From positions 292,720 to 356,719 of the forward strand of contig VYZI01000147.1 in the NCBI GenBank assembly GCA_013397695.1: a stretch of 64,000 nucleotides of DNA, given 5' to 3'. The stretch comes from Centropus unirufus (lineage: Eukaryota > Chordata > Aves > Cuculiformes > Centropidae). The first letter of the stretch is position 1. Every line of letters starts with the position of its first letter. The notes beneath the pieces are model-generated. The model saw only the letters and a program-made list of their open reading frames with translations. It did not search any database and was not told where the DNA came from. Below are positions 50,701 to 60,684 of this stretch, one piece after another. Both the position numbers and the translations under genes were made by a program.

Positions 50701-52119
50701 CATCAATGTATGAAAAATTATAAATAACAAAAAGGTTCAGACACAGAAAAGGCATTTTTCCTCCAACAAAGACACAGAGAAAGTGTCAAAGGCAGTACAC
50801 CAGTTACGCTAAAACCAAATCTTACTTTCATTTATGATATAGATTAGGATGCGCAAGAAACCAGCAGGACAAAACAAACTTGTGGCTTACACGTACGTCA
50901 GGAACAATTTGACATTATTTGTCTTTTATGACGGTCAATAACCTGTCAAGAGTTTTAGTAGCAGTGCTTTTCCCAGGGGAACATGAGGATTGTGCAAGCT
51001 GGCACATGCTAAAAGACAACCAGACTAGCACAAGGGTTAAGCGATGCTGCTCCAGGGAGAATCCTCATGGAGAGGTCTTACAACCATTCTTTGATTAACC
51101 ATGTCTGTGATAGGCACTGACAGACCCATTGCACTATTTGAATAAGCGTAGCTACTGCCTTCGGACCAGTCATCTACTGGAAATGTTAGAGAACAATACT
51201 CAGATTGCTAAAGTGAAAAGAAACAAGATTATCAAGGGTTTTGATTATGCTGAAATTTCAGTCTTTGGCAGAATTGGTGGAGATATCTATGGATTCCGGA
51301 TCAAGATCTGTAAGCCAGATGACTGGGGTTTCCCTTCTACAGCTTGGCAGAAGGCAACTTGCAGTTAGGTCAGAACAGGTGATATTTGCACATAATGCAA
51401 AAAATAAAATAAAATTTAAAAAGCTTAAATAGAATCAAGGGATTTTCAGATGTTACTCTTAAAATTGTCACGACCAAAACCACTTTCACACATAGTTGCC
51501 ATATTCAGTGATCTAAGCAGAATGGCAACCAAAATCCAAGGGAAATTAAATCCATTATTAACTTACACAGTAAATAAACCAGCAAATACAGACTAAAGTT
51601 TATGTTCAAAATGTATTTTCTGTCAAGTCTTCTACCCTCTCGTGATTCTGTGCGATCTGGCTCTATTTCCATTCATTTCAGTTTAGCCCAGGGAAGTTTG
51701 GATGTGTACACCTCTTCATTTTTAATAAACCATTTACATAAAGAAACATAGTAGAGAGGTATCTGAATTAAGAAGTCAATACCATTTTAGAAGGATGGTC
51801 ATTTCATTTTCAGAATCACATAACTAAGACCTTATGCATGCCCCTACTTGCATTGTACCAAGATAACCTGCAATTGTTTCAACTATAAAACACCAGCAAG
51901 ACTTGAGAAAAGTCGAGGTATTTATTTACAGGTAAATTTTCACTGGAATTTGAGACAGTTACCTTTTAAGTATTTATTCAGAATGTACTGCAAACCATAA
52001 AAAACAGTTTCTTCATATTTCACTTTCCTTAATTTGGAATTTTCAGTCTTCTTTTCACGACATTCAAAGTAGGAATATACTTTGCTTGTATTAGGTGGAT
52101 ATTGCTTGTAGTGTGTAAC
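35643..52119 (-). CDS. NAMPT: Nicotinamide phosphoribosyltransferase, exons 2-11 (5'-partial at right edge)
   Basis: The enzyme makes nicotinamide mononucleotide from nicotinamide and PRPP, the rate-limiting step of NAD+ salvage. It is a cytosolic and nuclear homodimer, also secreted as visfatin/PBEF. Ten coding exons (52119-51963, 50656-50553, 47824-47696, 47235-47077, 46738-46602, 44576-44351, 43201-43082, 37939-37799, 37645-37511, 35756-35643) join in frame with GT-AG introns into 473 residues plus TAA, numbered 20-492. Active-site residues are all present: F193 and R196 (HDFGYRGVSSQE), D219 (FKGTD), catalytic H247 (PAAEHS), R311 and D313 (IIRPDSG), D354 (QGDGVD), G383-G384 (FGSGG) and R392. 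The tail is one residue longer than in human and ends ELEVASH. Exon 1 (about 19 residues, including the D16/Y18 region) is not in the window, so no start codon is annotated. Confidence 0.98.
37511..37645 (-). CDS. NAMPT: NAMPT exon 10
   Basis: This exon is 135 bases (residues 411-455), from the acceptor TTTCAG to the donor GTAGGA. It encodes [20 protein letters not shown] and TLEEGKGDLEEYGQ. It is separated from exon 9 by a very short intron (153 bases). Confidence 0.97.
37799..37939 (-). CDS. NAMPT: NAMPT exon 9
   Basis: This exon is 141 bases (residues 364-410), from the acceptor TTATTAG to the donor GTACGT. It contains the phosphate-binding loop AFGSGG and LTRDLLNCSFKCSYVVTNG. Residue 385 reads alanine where the human enzyme has glycine. 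Confidence 0.97.
37940..43081 (-). other. NAMPT: NAMPT intron 8
   Basis: The intron is 5142 bases with GT-AG ends. It holds one antisense CR1 fragment (38735-39012). The remainder is AT-rich spacer with short open frames and no recognised element. Confidence 0.85.
38735..39012 (+). mobile_element. CR1 LINE 3' end fragment of a second subfamily, antisense to NAMPT
   Basis: The plus-strand translation gives GLFVQVIERGAMASSCPRGG and then, in another frame, DIRKNFFTKRVIKHWHRLPR and VESPSLEAFKRQVDEVLR, the C-terminus of CR1 ORF2. It is followed by a 3' UTR with TTATGGTTGGACTCAATGAT and CCAAGACCTTTTCCAGCCTG. This terminal sequence differs from the copies at 13706, 25335 and 30905, which marks a different CR1 subfamily. 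It is frameshifted and 5'-truncated. Confidence 0.9.
43082..43201 (-). CDS. NAMPT: NAMPT exon 8
   Basis: This exon is 120 bases (residues 324-363), from the acceptor AATAG to the donor GTAGGA. It contains [20 protein letters not shown], with D354 in the active site. Confidence 0.97.
43891..43946. repeat. Short direct repeat flanking a perfect hairpin in NAMPT intron 7
   Basis: CTAAACTATTTGT occurs at 43891-43903 and again at 43934-43946. Between and overlapping the copies, TTTAGCAC (43916-43923) and GTGCTAAA (43931-43938) form a perfect 8-base stem with a 7-base loop. It may be a small-element footprint or chance. Confidence 0.6.
44351..44576 (-). CDS. NAMPT: NAMPT exon 7
   Basis: This is the largest coding exon here, at 226 bases (S248 third base to K323). 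It contains TITAWGKDHEKDAFEH and the PRPP-binding IIRPDSGNP with R311 and D313. The acceptor is TTACAG and the donor GTAATC. Confidence 0.97.
44577..46601 (-). other. NAMPT: NAMPT intron 6
   Basis: This is 2025 bases of AT-rich intron without a recognised element. Introns 7 (43202-44350), 5 (46739-47076), 4 (47236-47695) and 10 (35757-37510) likewise show no gene or repeat family apart from the hairpin in intron 7. Confidence 0.85.
46602..46738 (-). CDS. NAMPT: NAMPT exon 6
   Basis: This 137-base exon encodes residues 203-247 plus two bases of S248. It carries D219 (FKGTDT) and the catalytic histidine H247, which is phosphorylated during ATP-coupled turnover in the family. The acceptor is TTTCAG and the donor GTAAGA. 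Confidence 0.97.
47077..47235 (-). CDS. NAMPT: NAMPT exon 5
   Basis: This exon is 159 bases (residues 150-202), from the acceptor TTTCAG to the donor GTAATG. It contains the nicotinamide-stacking F193 and the phosphate-binding R196 in HDFGYRGVSSQE. Confidence 0.97.
47696..47824 (-). CDS. NAMPT: NAMPT exon 4
   Basis: This exon is 129 bases (residues 107-149), from the acceptor GTGCAG to the donor GTCAGT. It contains KYDGHLPIEIKAVPEG and ENTDPECYWLTNWIE. Confidence 0.97.
47825..50552 (-). other. NAMPT: NAMPT introns 3 and 2 region
   Basis: Intron 3 (2728 bases) and, beyond exon 3, intron 2 (50657-51962, 1306 bases) are AT-rich with no recognised repeat, RNA gene or extra exon. Confidence 0.85.
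50553..50656 (-). CDS. NAMPT: NAMPT exon 3
   Basis: This 104-base exon runs from the acceptor AACAG to the donor GTAAAA. It encodes residues 72-106 (KVVTKEKIKEAKEVYREHF, then a segment ending GWNYILE). Confidence 0.96.
51963..52119 (-). CDS. NAMPT: NAMPT exon 2
   Basis: This 157-base exon runs from the acceptor AATGTAG to the donor GTAACT. It encodes residues 20-71 and the first base of glycine 72, starting VTHYKQYPPNTSKVYSYFEC. Nearly every residue matches the mammalian enzyme. It begins on a complete codon, so the missing exon 1 must end in phase 0. Confidence 0.97.
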
Positions 52120-52299
52120 CTACATTAAGAAAAACTTCAGTAAGATCTCAAAGCATCACTACAAAGCACAAAAGAAATAATATCATATGTTAAAGCTTAG
52201 AGTAACTCCAACTCTACTGGACTATTATTCACCTGTTTACATTCTACACAGCAAGTATTTGGGGGATTTCACCTTTTTTAGCCGCTTTGAATTTTTAGT

Positions 52300-52760
52300 T
52301 CAGACAGATCATCCTCCCCACCTTACTGTTTGCTTCTGTGGCAAGCCTTTACCCCAGAGCGATCCCTGTGGTCCCCTTTGCTCTCCTGGTGACTTTGCCG
52401 TCATTAACAGAGAAAGACACTGGGTAGGATTGTAGGAGCAGCACAGAGCACCAGAGTGTTGGTTTGCACTCTCCACACTTTGGCCAAGCCCAGTCGCTAC
52501 AGGAAGCACAAAGCTGTCTGCCACGACCAAAGTAGAGGTACCTGCTGTATTCGATGGAAGTTTGGAGGGCTGCAACCACATTGTTCAAACAGAAGCCACC
52601 TACACTCAAGAAGGCATCGACGACGTCCCTTACCCAAGTGCCTCATTCACCATGAGCAGCGTGGGCTTCTCAAGCCCAGATTATGTCAAAGCCAGCTTAC
52701 CAACCCGTTACTGTGGGTAATGGTATCAAGTTCTACGTGAGGTTTGCACCACCCCACAAA
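52300..52760. other. CpG-containing, coding-like block of unknown origin in NAMPT intron 1
   Basis: This block is richer in GC and CpG (for example ATCGACGACGTCC at about 52616) than the AT-rich intron around it. Open frames exist on both strands: plus 52456-52740, and minus 52581-52309 and 52609-52349. One plus frame at about 52500-52720 reads without a stop through EVPAVFDGSLEG to SSPDYVKASLPTRYC, which looks protein-like, but I do not recognise the family. No poly(A) tail was found. It may be a degraded processed pseudogene, an unknown repeat, or an alternative promoter 180-640 bases upstream of exon 2. Confidence 0.3.
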
Positions 52761-55700
52761 GTTTGCTAAATGGATTTTTTTCCAATCTTTGAAGAATTTC
52801 ATGCTGAGCATAAAGGAACCATGAAAAGTTGCAGTCTGAAAGCGCATATTACATGGAAATTGGTCATATGAGCATATGGTTGAAGCCAGCATTATATCAG
52901 CTTGTTTTAACTCCTCAGAGTAAACCTACCCAGAAATTTACTTTGAGTAATGTATCCTTTCAAACAAACACACACACTCAAAATGTTAACAACTTAAACC
53001 TGAAAAAAAATCTCCTAGCATATAAAAAGCCAACTCCATGCAAAATCCATAATTCTATATTAAATAAAGGATGCACAATGACATAAATTTCATAGTCTCA
53101 ATGTTTGAATTACAGGATACATAAATCAGCTTAAAGCATTTCCAAAGGTGAAGCTACAAATAGTTCTCCTAAATTATGATGAAAAGCCTGTGAACAAGCC
53201 TATACATTCCATAAGGGAAAACTGTTTCTACAGCCGAGTGAAGCACTGCTATACATTTGAAAAAAATTCAAAGAGGCGTGAAAGTTATGTCTGAATTTTT
53301 CTCAAAATGCCAGATTTATAGGTTAGAGCATGAGTTCATTGTAAGTTTCTTAGTGTTACTTGTTACTCCAAATCACATTAAAATTCTGTTTCTAACAATC
53401 ACAAGGAATTATAATAGTTTTGCCACTTCGTTCTTACTGTCTTTTTTTTAACATGTACCTCTAACCCTTTCAAAATAAAATATTTGCAGATTTCCCTTAC
53501 CTGTACTGCTAGTATTGTATATTAAAAGGATTTTAAAAATACAGTTTTCTTTTTCCTCTCCAATGCCATTTATGTTTAGTACATCACTCAGTTGGGACGA
53601 TGCACTAGACTGCTCAACTGAATCTTTCAGTTCTCCCATACCAGCACAATGCTGCCATGGTTGTGTTTCCAGTGCTGCAAGGAAACATTCAAATAACGAA
53701 AAGGTCAATTTTCAGATCTTTCCATTATCTTTACTTGTATGAAGTTTTCAAGGTCAATCAAATAAAAGCCAAGCTTGTCATTGCAAGTTTTCTGCCTTCG
53801 CTTCAAACAAAGCGCTGCAACACATGCAATTTAACGGAGCACAAGCCTATTCTGTTCCAATTCCACAGCCGCTCAAAAGTAGAAAATGAGAAAAGGCAGC
53901 AATGCTAGGCCCAATGACAAAACCTGGCTTTTAGATTTAGCTCCAAGTATTAAGGTATGCCCCCCTCCACAGATCATTATATGTCCTTTCCTAGTTCTAT
54001 GCAGAACTTTCAAAAAAGTACATCACGCTGCCAGCTCACAGAACGCTCTCTCCTGGTATCATCCTGTTTAAAGGAAAAAAAACAACCAACCAAACATCCC
54101 ACACCACCACTGCCTCCTTCCCCCCTTGCTGCGGAGCAGTCAAAAATATACTCTATGTGATGTACTTTTCTAATGGGCATATGCACACACACAACTCCCC
54201 CACAAAAAATTTAATTAAACGGTCTCTGAGAAAAAGAGCATGCAGCGAATCATTGGAGGGATCATTTACTTTACGGCACAGGGAACAGAAACTCCTTGCT
54301 CTGCCTGTAGCCACTGAGGTAACTTTTGCTCTTTTTTATGACAGGGATTGGACCTTAAGTCGGTGCTTCTTTATGGTTTGCCAATCTAACCTGGGAACTC
54401 TTCAGTTAATAGCATCCTATCGGCATGCTACAAGTTCATGGCTTCAGAGTAAGCCCTCAACAGAGCCCACCAGCTTAATATGTACATAGCACACATCCCA
54501 GGAACAATTCCCCAAACCGGTATCCGAATTCCTTGTGACAGATTTTAGAGCAAGACAATGGAACTCTGCTGTTCCATCCACAACAGCTCAGGCAAAACAA
54601 AGACAACTTGCACCCACATGAGAAGTTTAATTATCCCACTTACTAACTACAGGCAGGGTGCCGAAGCCAGCACCTGTGTTGTAATGGAAGTTTCTGTGAT
54701 CTTGGCTACCAACTTTAAGATGGTATTTTGCTTTTGTCATTCAAAGACCTCTCCTGCAGCTAAACGCTTCTCTCTGCCAAATGAGTTACAGACCACAAAT
54801 TAGCTTAAGGAACACAAGTGCACACACAGAGTTGGTGTCTCCTTATTCTATTGTGTTTACATATGGGGCTTTTTTAGGGACTTCCCATCCTGACTCTGCT
54901 TTGAAGCATGATCACAACACACAGTGCCCTGCCTGGAATCAGAACTTGAGAGCTGAACTCAGGCTGGAATGCTAGCAGCCAAATTTATCCTCTACATAGC
55001 ATACCTGGGGAAATACCTCCTTTAGAGTACCTTGCTGGCATTTTCAACCTGAAAAAAACCCACTCAAGTTTCTTAAACATTACATCACAAGTTTTTTCTG
55101 AAGTCAAATTAGATCTTAGCCTGAGAATATAGCCTGCTAGTGCCCAGAAAACAACTACATTTAGGTATTCAAATCTAAACAAAAGTTACGTATATGACAA
55201 AAATGTCAATGTATCAATTAAATTGCTCAAAGCACTTGAAGGAGATAATGAACTAATTTTACATCAGTTATACATGTAAGATTCAATTAATTACATCCTT
55301 CGCTCACTAGAATCTTATTTAAACAGTGAAAAATACACATTGCTGGCAATTAACATATTTACATCTGAGCAGTATTTACATCTGCAATTTCAAATAGCTT
55401 GTGCTTCCTTTGGCATTTCACGATGCTATTAGTTTTATCTATAAAGCTGAAACACCCTTTGGCTGCCTGCAAGGCTTCGCACAGAACACGGAGTAGTTAT
55501 AAAGATATAATCACAGTCCTAAAGCACCACCCTTTCAAACTGCTGCTTACCCGGGCATGCTGTATGGGTAAGTGAGAAGCAAAGCACAAAACCTATGTCC
55601 TCTGTTCACTTATCAGGCCATCTGTTTTGCTTCCAAGATCTTGGGCAGGGCACCACACCTAGGCAGAAGCATCCGCCCACAAAACATTACAGCAGCTCTG

Positions 55701-57299
55701 CCCATTAGCTGGACTACTAGGACACAGAGAAATAAAACTCATGCACTGTAGTGATGGTCAGGAGGTTTGGTACACCGTGAAACGACTGGTGGTATAAAAA
55801 CAGTCTGAAACATGAAGGTGCAAGGAGCTGGAATAGTTCACAGAGGACACAAAGAATGCCACTGACAACCAACTGACCAGCAACACAGCACCTGGCCAGG
55901 GAAAACTATGCTTTAAAAAAATGCCTGAGCTTTCCTTGTAGTTAGATGAAGATCTGCATCTTTCTGTATTCTAAGAAGAGTGGAAGAAACAATCAGTGAC
56001 AAGGTATGACAATTGAAATGCATTTTAAGTGACTTACAGATTCAGGCAGTATTGACGATTCTATGATTTCATATGGGCAATGACAGAAGCAGAATTTGCA
56101 CAGACAAGCTCTTGATAAGCATGAGTGACTATAAAGCCAAAAGGAACCCCATTTCTACAGAACCTTGCTCCCTGCCAAAATAACCAAACAAAAGCCCCTA
56201 CTAGGATCAAGAGACCTCTGTAAGAAAACAAAACCCCAAAATATCTTCAAAAGCCTTTTGATATTTAGTTCAAAGGCTGTGGTTTAGATTTTGTCTACAA
56301 AAATTATGACAAACACCCTCGGAATAACCATCCCTGACAAGGTTATGTACTATGACTGAAATAGAGCACTTTTATTCGAGTTGTGATAGCTCCTTATTAA
56401 ATTTAATCAAAATAAAGGTAGATTTTAAGCAAAGAATACCTGCACAAGAAATACATCACTTAAAATCAAGACAGCCACTTGAGAGAAACAATGAAGCACA
56501 AATTACATTTAGATCAGCCATCCAAAATCCTACCCCAAACACCAAGTTAAAATTTAAGAAAAGAGGAATCAACAGGTATTCATTACAAAATAGGGTCAGC
56601 TGAAGCAAGGGCTGCATTTTTGTAGACTAGGCAAGAAAACCATTGGCATAAGAGCCAAAAGATCTTATCATCCACAGCTTTGTTGGACGAGAGATTGCAA
56701 TGAAATCACTTTAAATGGTTAAAGTCTATATAACTCAACCATTTGAAAACATGAGATGTCCAGATCTGATATGAGTGGAGAAGTCAGGTGTGGCCAGCTC
56801 TCCACTGGGGGTTTATTCCTGCTGCTCAGCAAGGTCAGATGGGTTCTAACACGGGGCATCAGAAAGATGTGACGAGATGACACCAGTTCAGCTAGGATGG
56901 TATTTGAACTTTCTGGAGTTATTTTGAAAAATCTTCACTGCAAAATGGATACAGAACCCAGCTACTGAACCCATGGCACTGCACAGCGAGAAACACAAAG
57001 AATCAGAGAAAGAGGTGCACAAGTCAGAAGGAATGTGGCCCTAGAAGCAAGTAGCTGGGCCACCCAGCTCAAGCACTTCAGGTCTGCAGCAAAGTATTAG
57101 GGCCCAGGGCAGAGGCTGGTCGCTGTGCTGCACGCCTGCTTCCCACACTGAAGTGAGCCATATTCTTTCCCGTATAGGTGAACATTGACTGTAGCCTGTT
57201 TTGTGTGACAAGTAAAAATGGGAGCCAGGGTTGTGAGGTCAGTGCCAGAATGGCTTCTTAATGCTGAAAGAGATATGAGAGATACACAAAACACCCCAA

Positions 57300-57720
57300 G
57301 ACTCTTTATTTAAAAAATTAAGAAAATCAACTATGATCACCTTCAACACGGTTCCCTTCTGAGTTGACACACAACTGCATACGATGCTGCCAACATTCAA
57401 AGCAATTCCACAGAGCATCTTCTGAACGGCTGTTGAGGAACTCTGTCGTTTTTGTTTTCACATCTACTGACAAAAAACAGGTTCCTTTGAGTGCTGATTA
57501 AAAAAAAACCCGTGCATGTGATGTGCACTCTTCACCACAGCCTTACTCAATAATTGAAAAGTGCATTTCCTCAGCTTCACAAATAGCTTGATGTTAACTC
57601 ACTCCGTACTCTTGCACACCAATATTTTCCAACCAAGGGTAAGAAAATATCTCAATTTAAACACGTGTCTACTCATACTGAGTGAAGCAGTCGAGCTGAG
57701 CCTTGTCTCTCTGTGATAGG
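57300..57720 (-). mobile_element. Internally deleted mariner-like DNA transposon relic
   Basis: The minus strand carries pieces of both ends of a mariner-family transposase. The N-terminal helix-turn-helix region is seen as VNIKLFVKLRK (about 57598-57566) and, in a second frame, as GEECTSHARVFF (about 57535-57500), which resembles YGEECMSRARVFEW. Within about 60 bases follows the extreme C-terminus: NCFECWQHRMQLCVNSEGN and VEGDH (about 57410-57335), matching CF..W..R...C....G.YFEGDH. The catalytic middle, with its DDD residues, is missing and there is a frameshift. Terminal inverted repeats and the TA duplication could not be placed, so the ends are approximate. Confidence 0.6.
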
Positions 57721-60104
57721 TTGGAACTTGTCCTACAGCCACCCCTTTGTCTCTCCCACTTCCGGTTCCCAAGCTATAGGGTTAGTTTGGGGGGATTTTG
57801 TGTCAGACCTCATGTCTGGGAGATCTTTACACCCATAGACAGCTTACTGAGTTAGATGACTTTCATGCAGTGCTACTCCTGGCATTTATACTGGGGAGAC
57901 TTCCGTGAAGCACCTCCAAACACCTCCATTAGTTACAGTATTACATGTTAATTAAAAATATTGTGGAAAGAGGCTATGATTTGAAAGACTGCCTTTCCTA
58001 AACCTTCATGAGGTTTAACCAATGGAGCAGTTAAGAGCAAAGGTTGCCAATAATCTATAACAAACCAAAATTGGTAATGATGAGATGAACCAGTGCTTGG
58101 GAACAAAGGGAATGCTTAATCAGATGATCTGCCTCACTGGGAGGAGTCATAACCGCCACCATAAGGTATCACTGAGGCCCTTCAGCAAAAAGTCCCACTA
58201 CTGTGCTAGCAGGTATATCCAACAAGGATGCTTTTGCAGCTTCCAAAGCAATGGCAGAAGGAATGCACACCACAAACAAAAGTGGAAATGAAAACCAAAC
58301 CACAGGCAGGGTGGTTACATGAAAAGCCTATTTGAATAGAAAACCTGAAAACCTCAGAAGAATCAACCTTTAAGCCAACAAAGAGGGCATCCAGTAGCAG
58401 CAGGTAAAGTGAAAGACACCTGCAAGCAAATACTAAAAAAAAAATAAATCTAATAGGCAGGAACAATCTTTACTGTTTTGGTCACACAGTAGCTTCAAAT
58501 GGCCATACGAAAATAGTCTGAGACAGACTCCAGACCCCTTATGAAAATGTGTAGGTGAAGCAAATACAGATTAAGACAATGTTTAAAGCCTAAAATGAGA
58601 ATATCGAGGGATATCTGCTCTGATGAGACGAGAGAGATACACTACTGCAGGTTATGACTGAGGGCTGATCCTGTACCACTTTAAATGTCTCTGTATCCTT
58701 GTTCATCCATCACCTCTTCTATGTGTATTGACAAAGGTCTAGAGGTGAGCAAAAAAATATAAAAATAAATTTTAAGAGATCAGTCAGTACTAAGAAAACT
58801 AGAGAGAACACATCCAAGCAACTGAACTCCTCCGGAAGCTGCACATTATCAGCAGAGATGCTGTAAGCAACCATGTCCACAGTCATTTAAAATACAAGGT
58901 CAGGGTAAGCAGTGGAACAGAATGAGTGTATTTGGAAATGCTCAGAGAAAATACGTTTCAAAAAGGTAACACTTCATAAAAAATTTCTTTACCACCCAAA
59001 ATCTCCATGTGTTTTGCATCCAAGAATATAATAACAAAGATGACAAAATCCCTTATGTTTACTGTTTACCCATTTGTGAATAGTCAGTGTAGGACTTTGC
59101 ACACTGCTGCAAGTTTCCCGTTCTTACAAAAAGGTGAACGTTTTTCCTTTTTTAAAATAATGAAAATTGGAATGACTCTGGAAGGGATTATTTTCCATTG
59201 ATTTAAAAATTGGTTGAATTCTGTACATCAGTGTTCTTTTACAGCAATGATGACTTGAGGTTCGTAACAGGACCGTGTGACTGCAAAGCAGAACTTGGAA
59301 GATAAACCCAAAGGGCGCGAGGGTTGCTTCTTAAGAGGAGTGCTGAGCCATAAGTTCCCAATGCTCTTCCACTGACAGAATTACAGGACATGAGAACACA
59401 TTCACACTCTCACCATGAGATTTCAATTAAAAAAATATTCTTTTCAGCACCCTGGATGTGTATATTTTGCAGTTATTAAGTACTAGTAAAAATCTATAAG
59501 CTTCAGAGTACTCAGGCCTTTTCCTTGCAGGCCTCTAGCCAACTAAATAAAGAACATAGAGGCTGTCAGAGCCTGGAATAAACACACACTCACGTGAAGT
59601 GCTACAGAAATAAATGCTCTCCTACATCTACACAGAGTAAAAGAAGTCATTGGAAGTGACAAATACTTAGCATTGAATATGGAAGGCACACAAAGTTCAA
59701 ATCTATCTTTAAGGCTTCCTTGAAGTGTCCAGGAAGAGCTGAATTCTGAAACAGATCTCATTTACAATCTAGATAGCAAGCCAGCTCCTCCTATGGGATA
59801 ATTGCATGGCAGCTTATTACAGCTATCAGCTTAATTATGAAACATTCCAAGCAACAGTAAAACATTTCATTGGTTAAAGCAAAATAAACTCTTACTACTT
59901 TAACGAACAAGGCTCACTCCTTGTTTTAATAGCCCTTTGCCACTTGCAGCTCATGGTCCCCCCAACCCAGTCCTGGCGTACATCAGTCACTGGTATCTTC
60001 TACAGATCTTCTGATCTTCTGAACAGAACAGCTAAGCTACATGTATCACACTACATATACCCTGGAAGATTTCTTGCCTGTGCAGAAATAAACAAATATG
60101 GAAT

Positions 60105-60684
60105 TGTTGTGGTTTAATCCCAGCAGGCAACTAAGCCCCATACAGCTGCTCACTCACTCCCCACCCCCAGCCAGGGAGTGGGAGAAAACCAGGCAGGTAA
60201 AAGTGAGAAAACTTGAGGGCTGAGATAAAGGCAGTTTAACAGGTAAAGTTAAATTTGCACACACAAGCAAAGCAAAACAAGGAATTCATTCACTACTTTC
60301 CACTGGCAGGTGGGTGTTCAGTCATCCCCAGGAAAGCAGGGCTCTGTTACATGTAAGGGTTGCTTGGGAAGACAAAATGCCACAACTCCCAAAATCCCTC
60401 CCTCCTTTCTGCAGCTTTGTATGCCAAGCAGGATGTCATATGGTGTGGATTATCCCTTTGGTCGGTTGGGATCAGTTGTTCCTGCTGTGTTTCCTCCCAA
60501 TTTCTTGTGCATCCCCAGCCCATTCACTGTTGGGGGTTACAAGGGGCAGAAAAGCCTTGACTCTGCTCAGCCATAGCTAAACCAGCCCCGTGTTATCAAC
60601 ATCGTTCCCAGCACAAATGCAAAACACAGCCCCACACCATCTACTATGGAGGAAATTAACTCTACCCCAAGCAAAACCAGCACA
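60105..60684 (-). mobile_element. Solo LTR of an avian endogenous retrovirus, better preserved copy
   Basis: The copy runs TGTTGTGGTTTAAT...AACCAGCACA on the plus strand, 580 bases. The sense orientation is minus: it begins TGTGCTGGTTTTGCTTGGGG, contains AGAGTTAATTTCC near the start and a decayed TATA region (GGCATACAAAGC) at about 60430, and has GTTAAACTGCCTTTATCTCA toward the end as the probable R/poly(A) region. It is colinear with the copy at 17747-18285. No gag, pol or env sequence adjoins it. The flanking five bases (GGAAT, GAGAT) do not give a clear target duplication. Confidence 0.82.
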
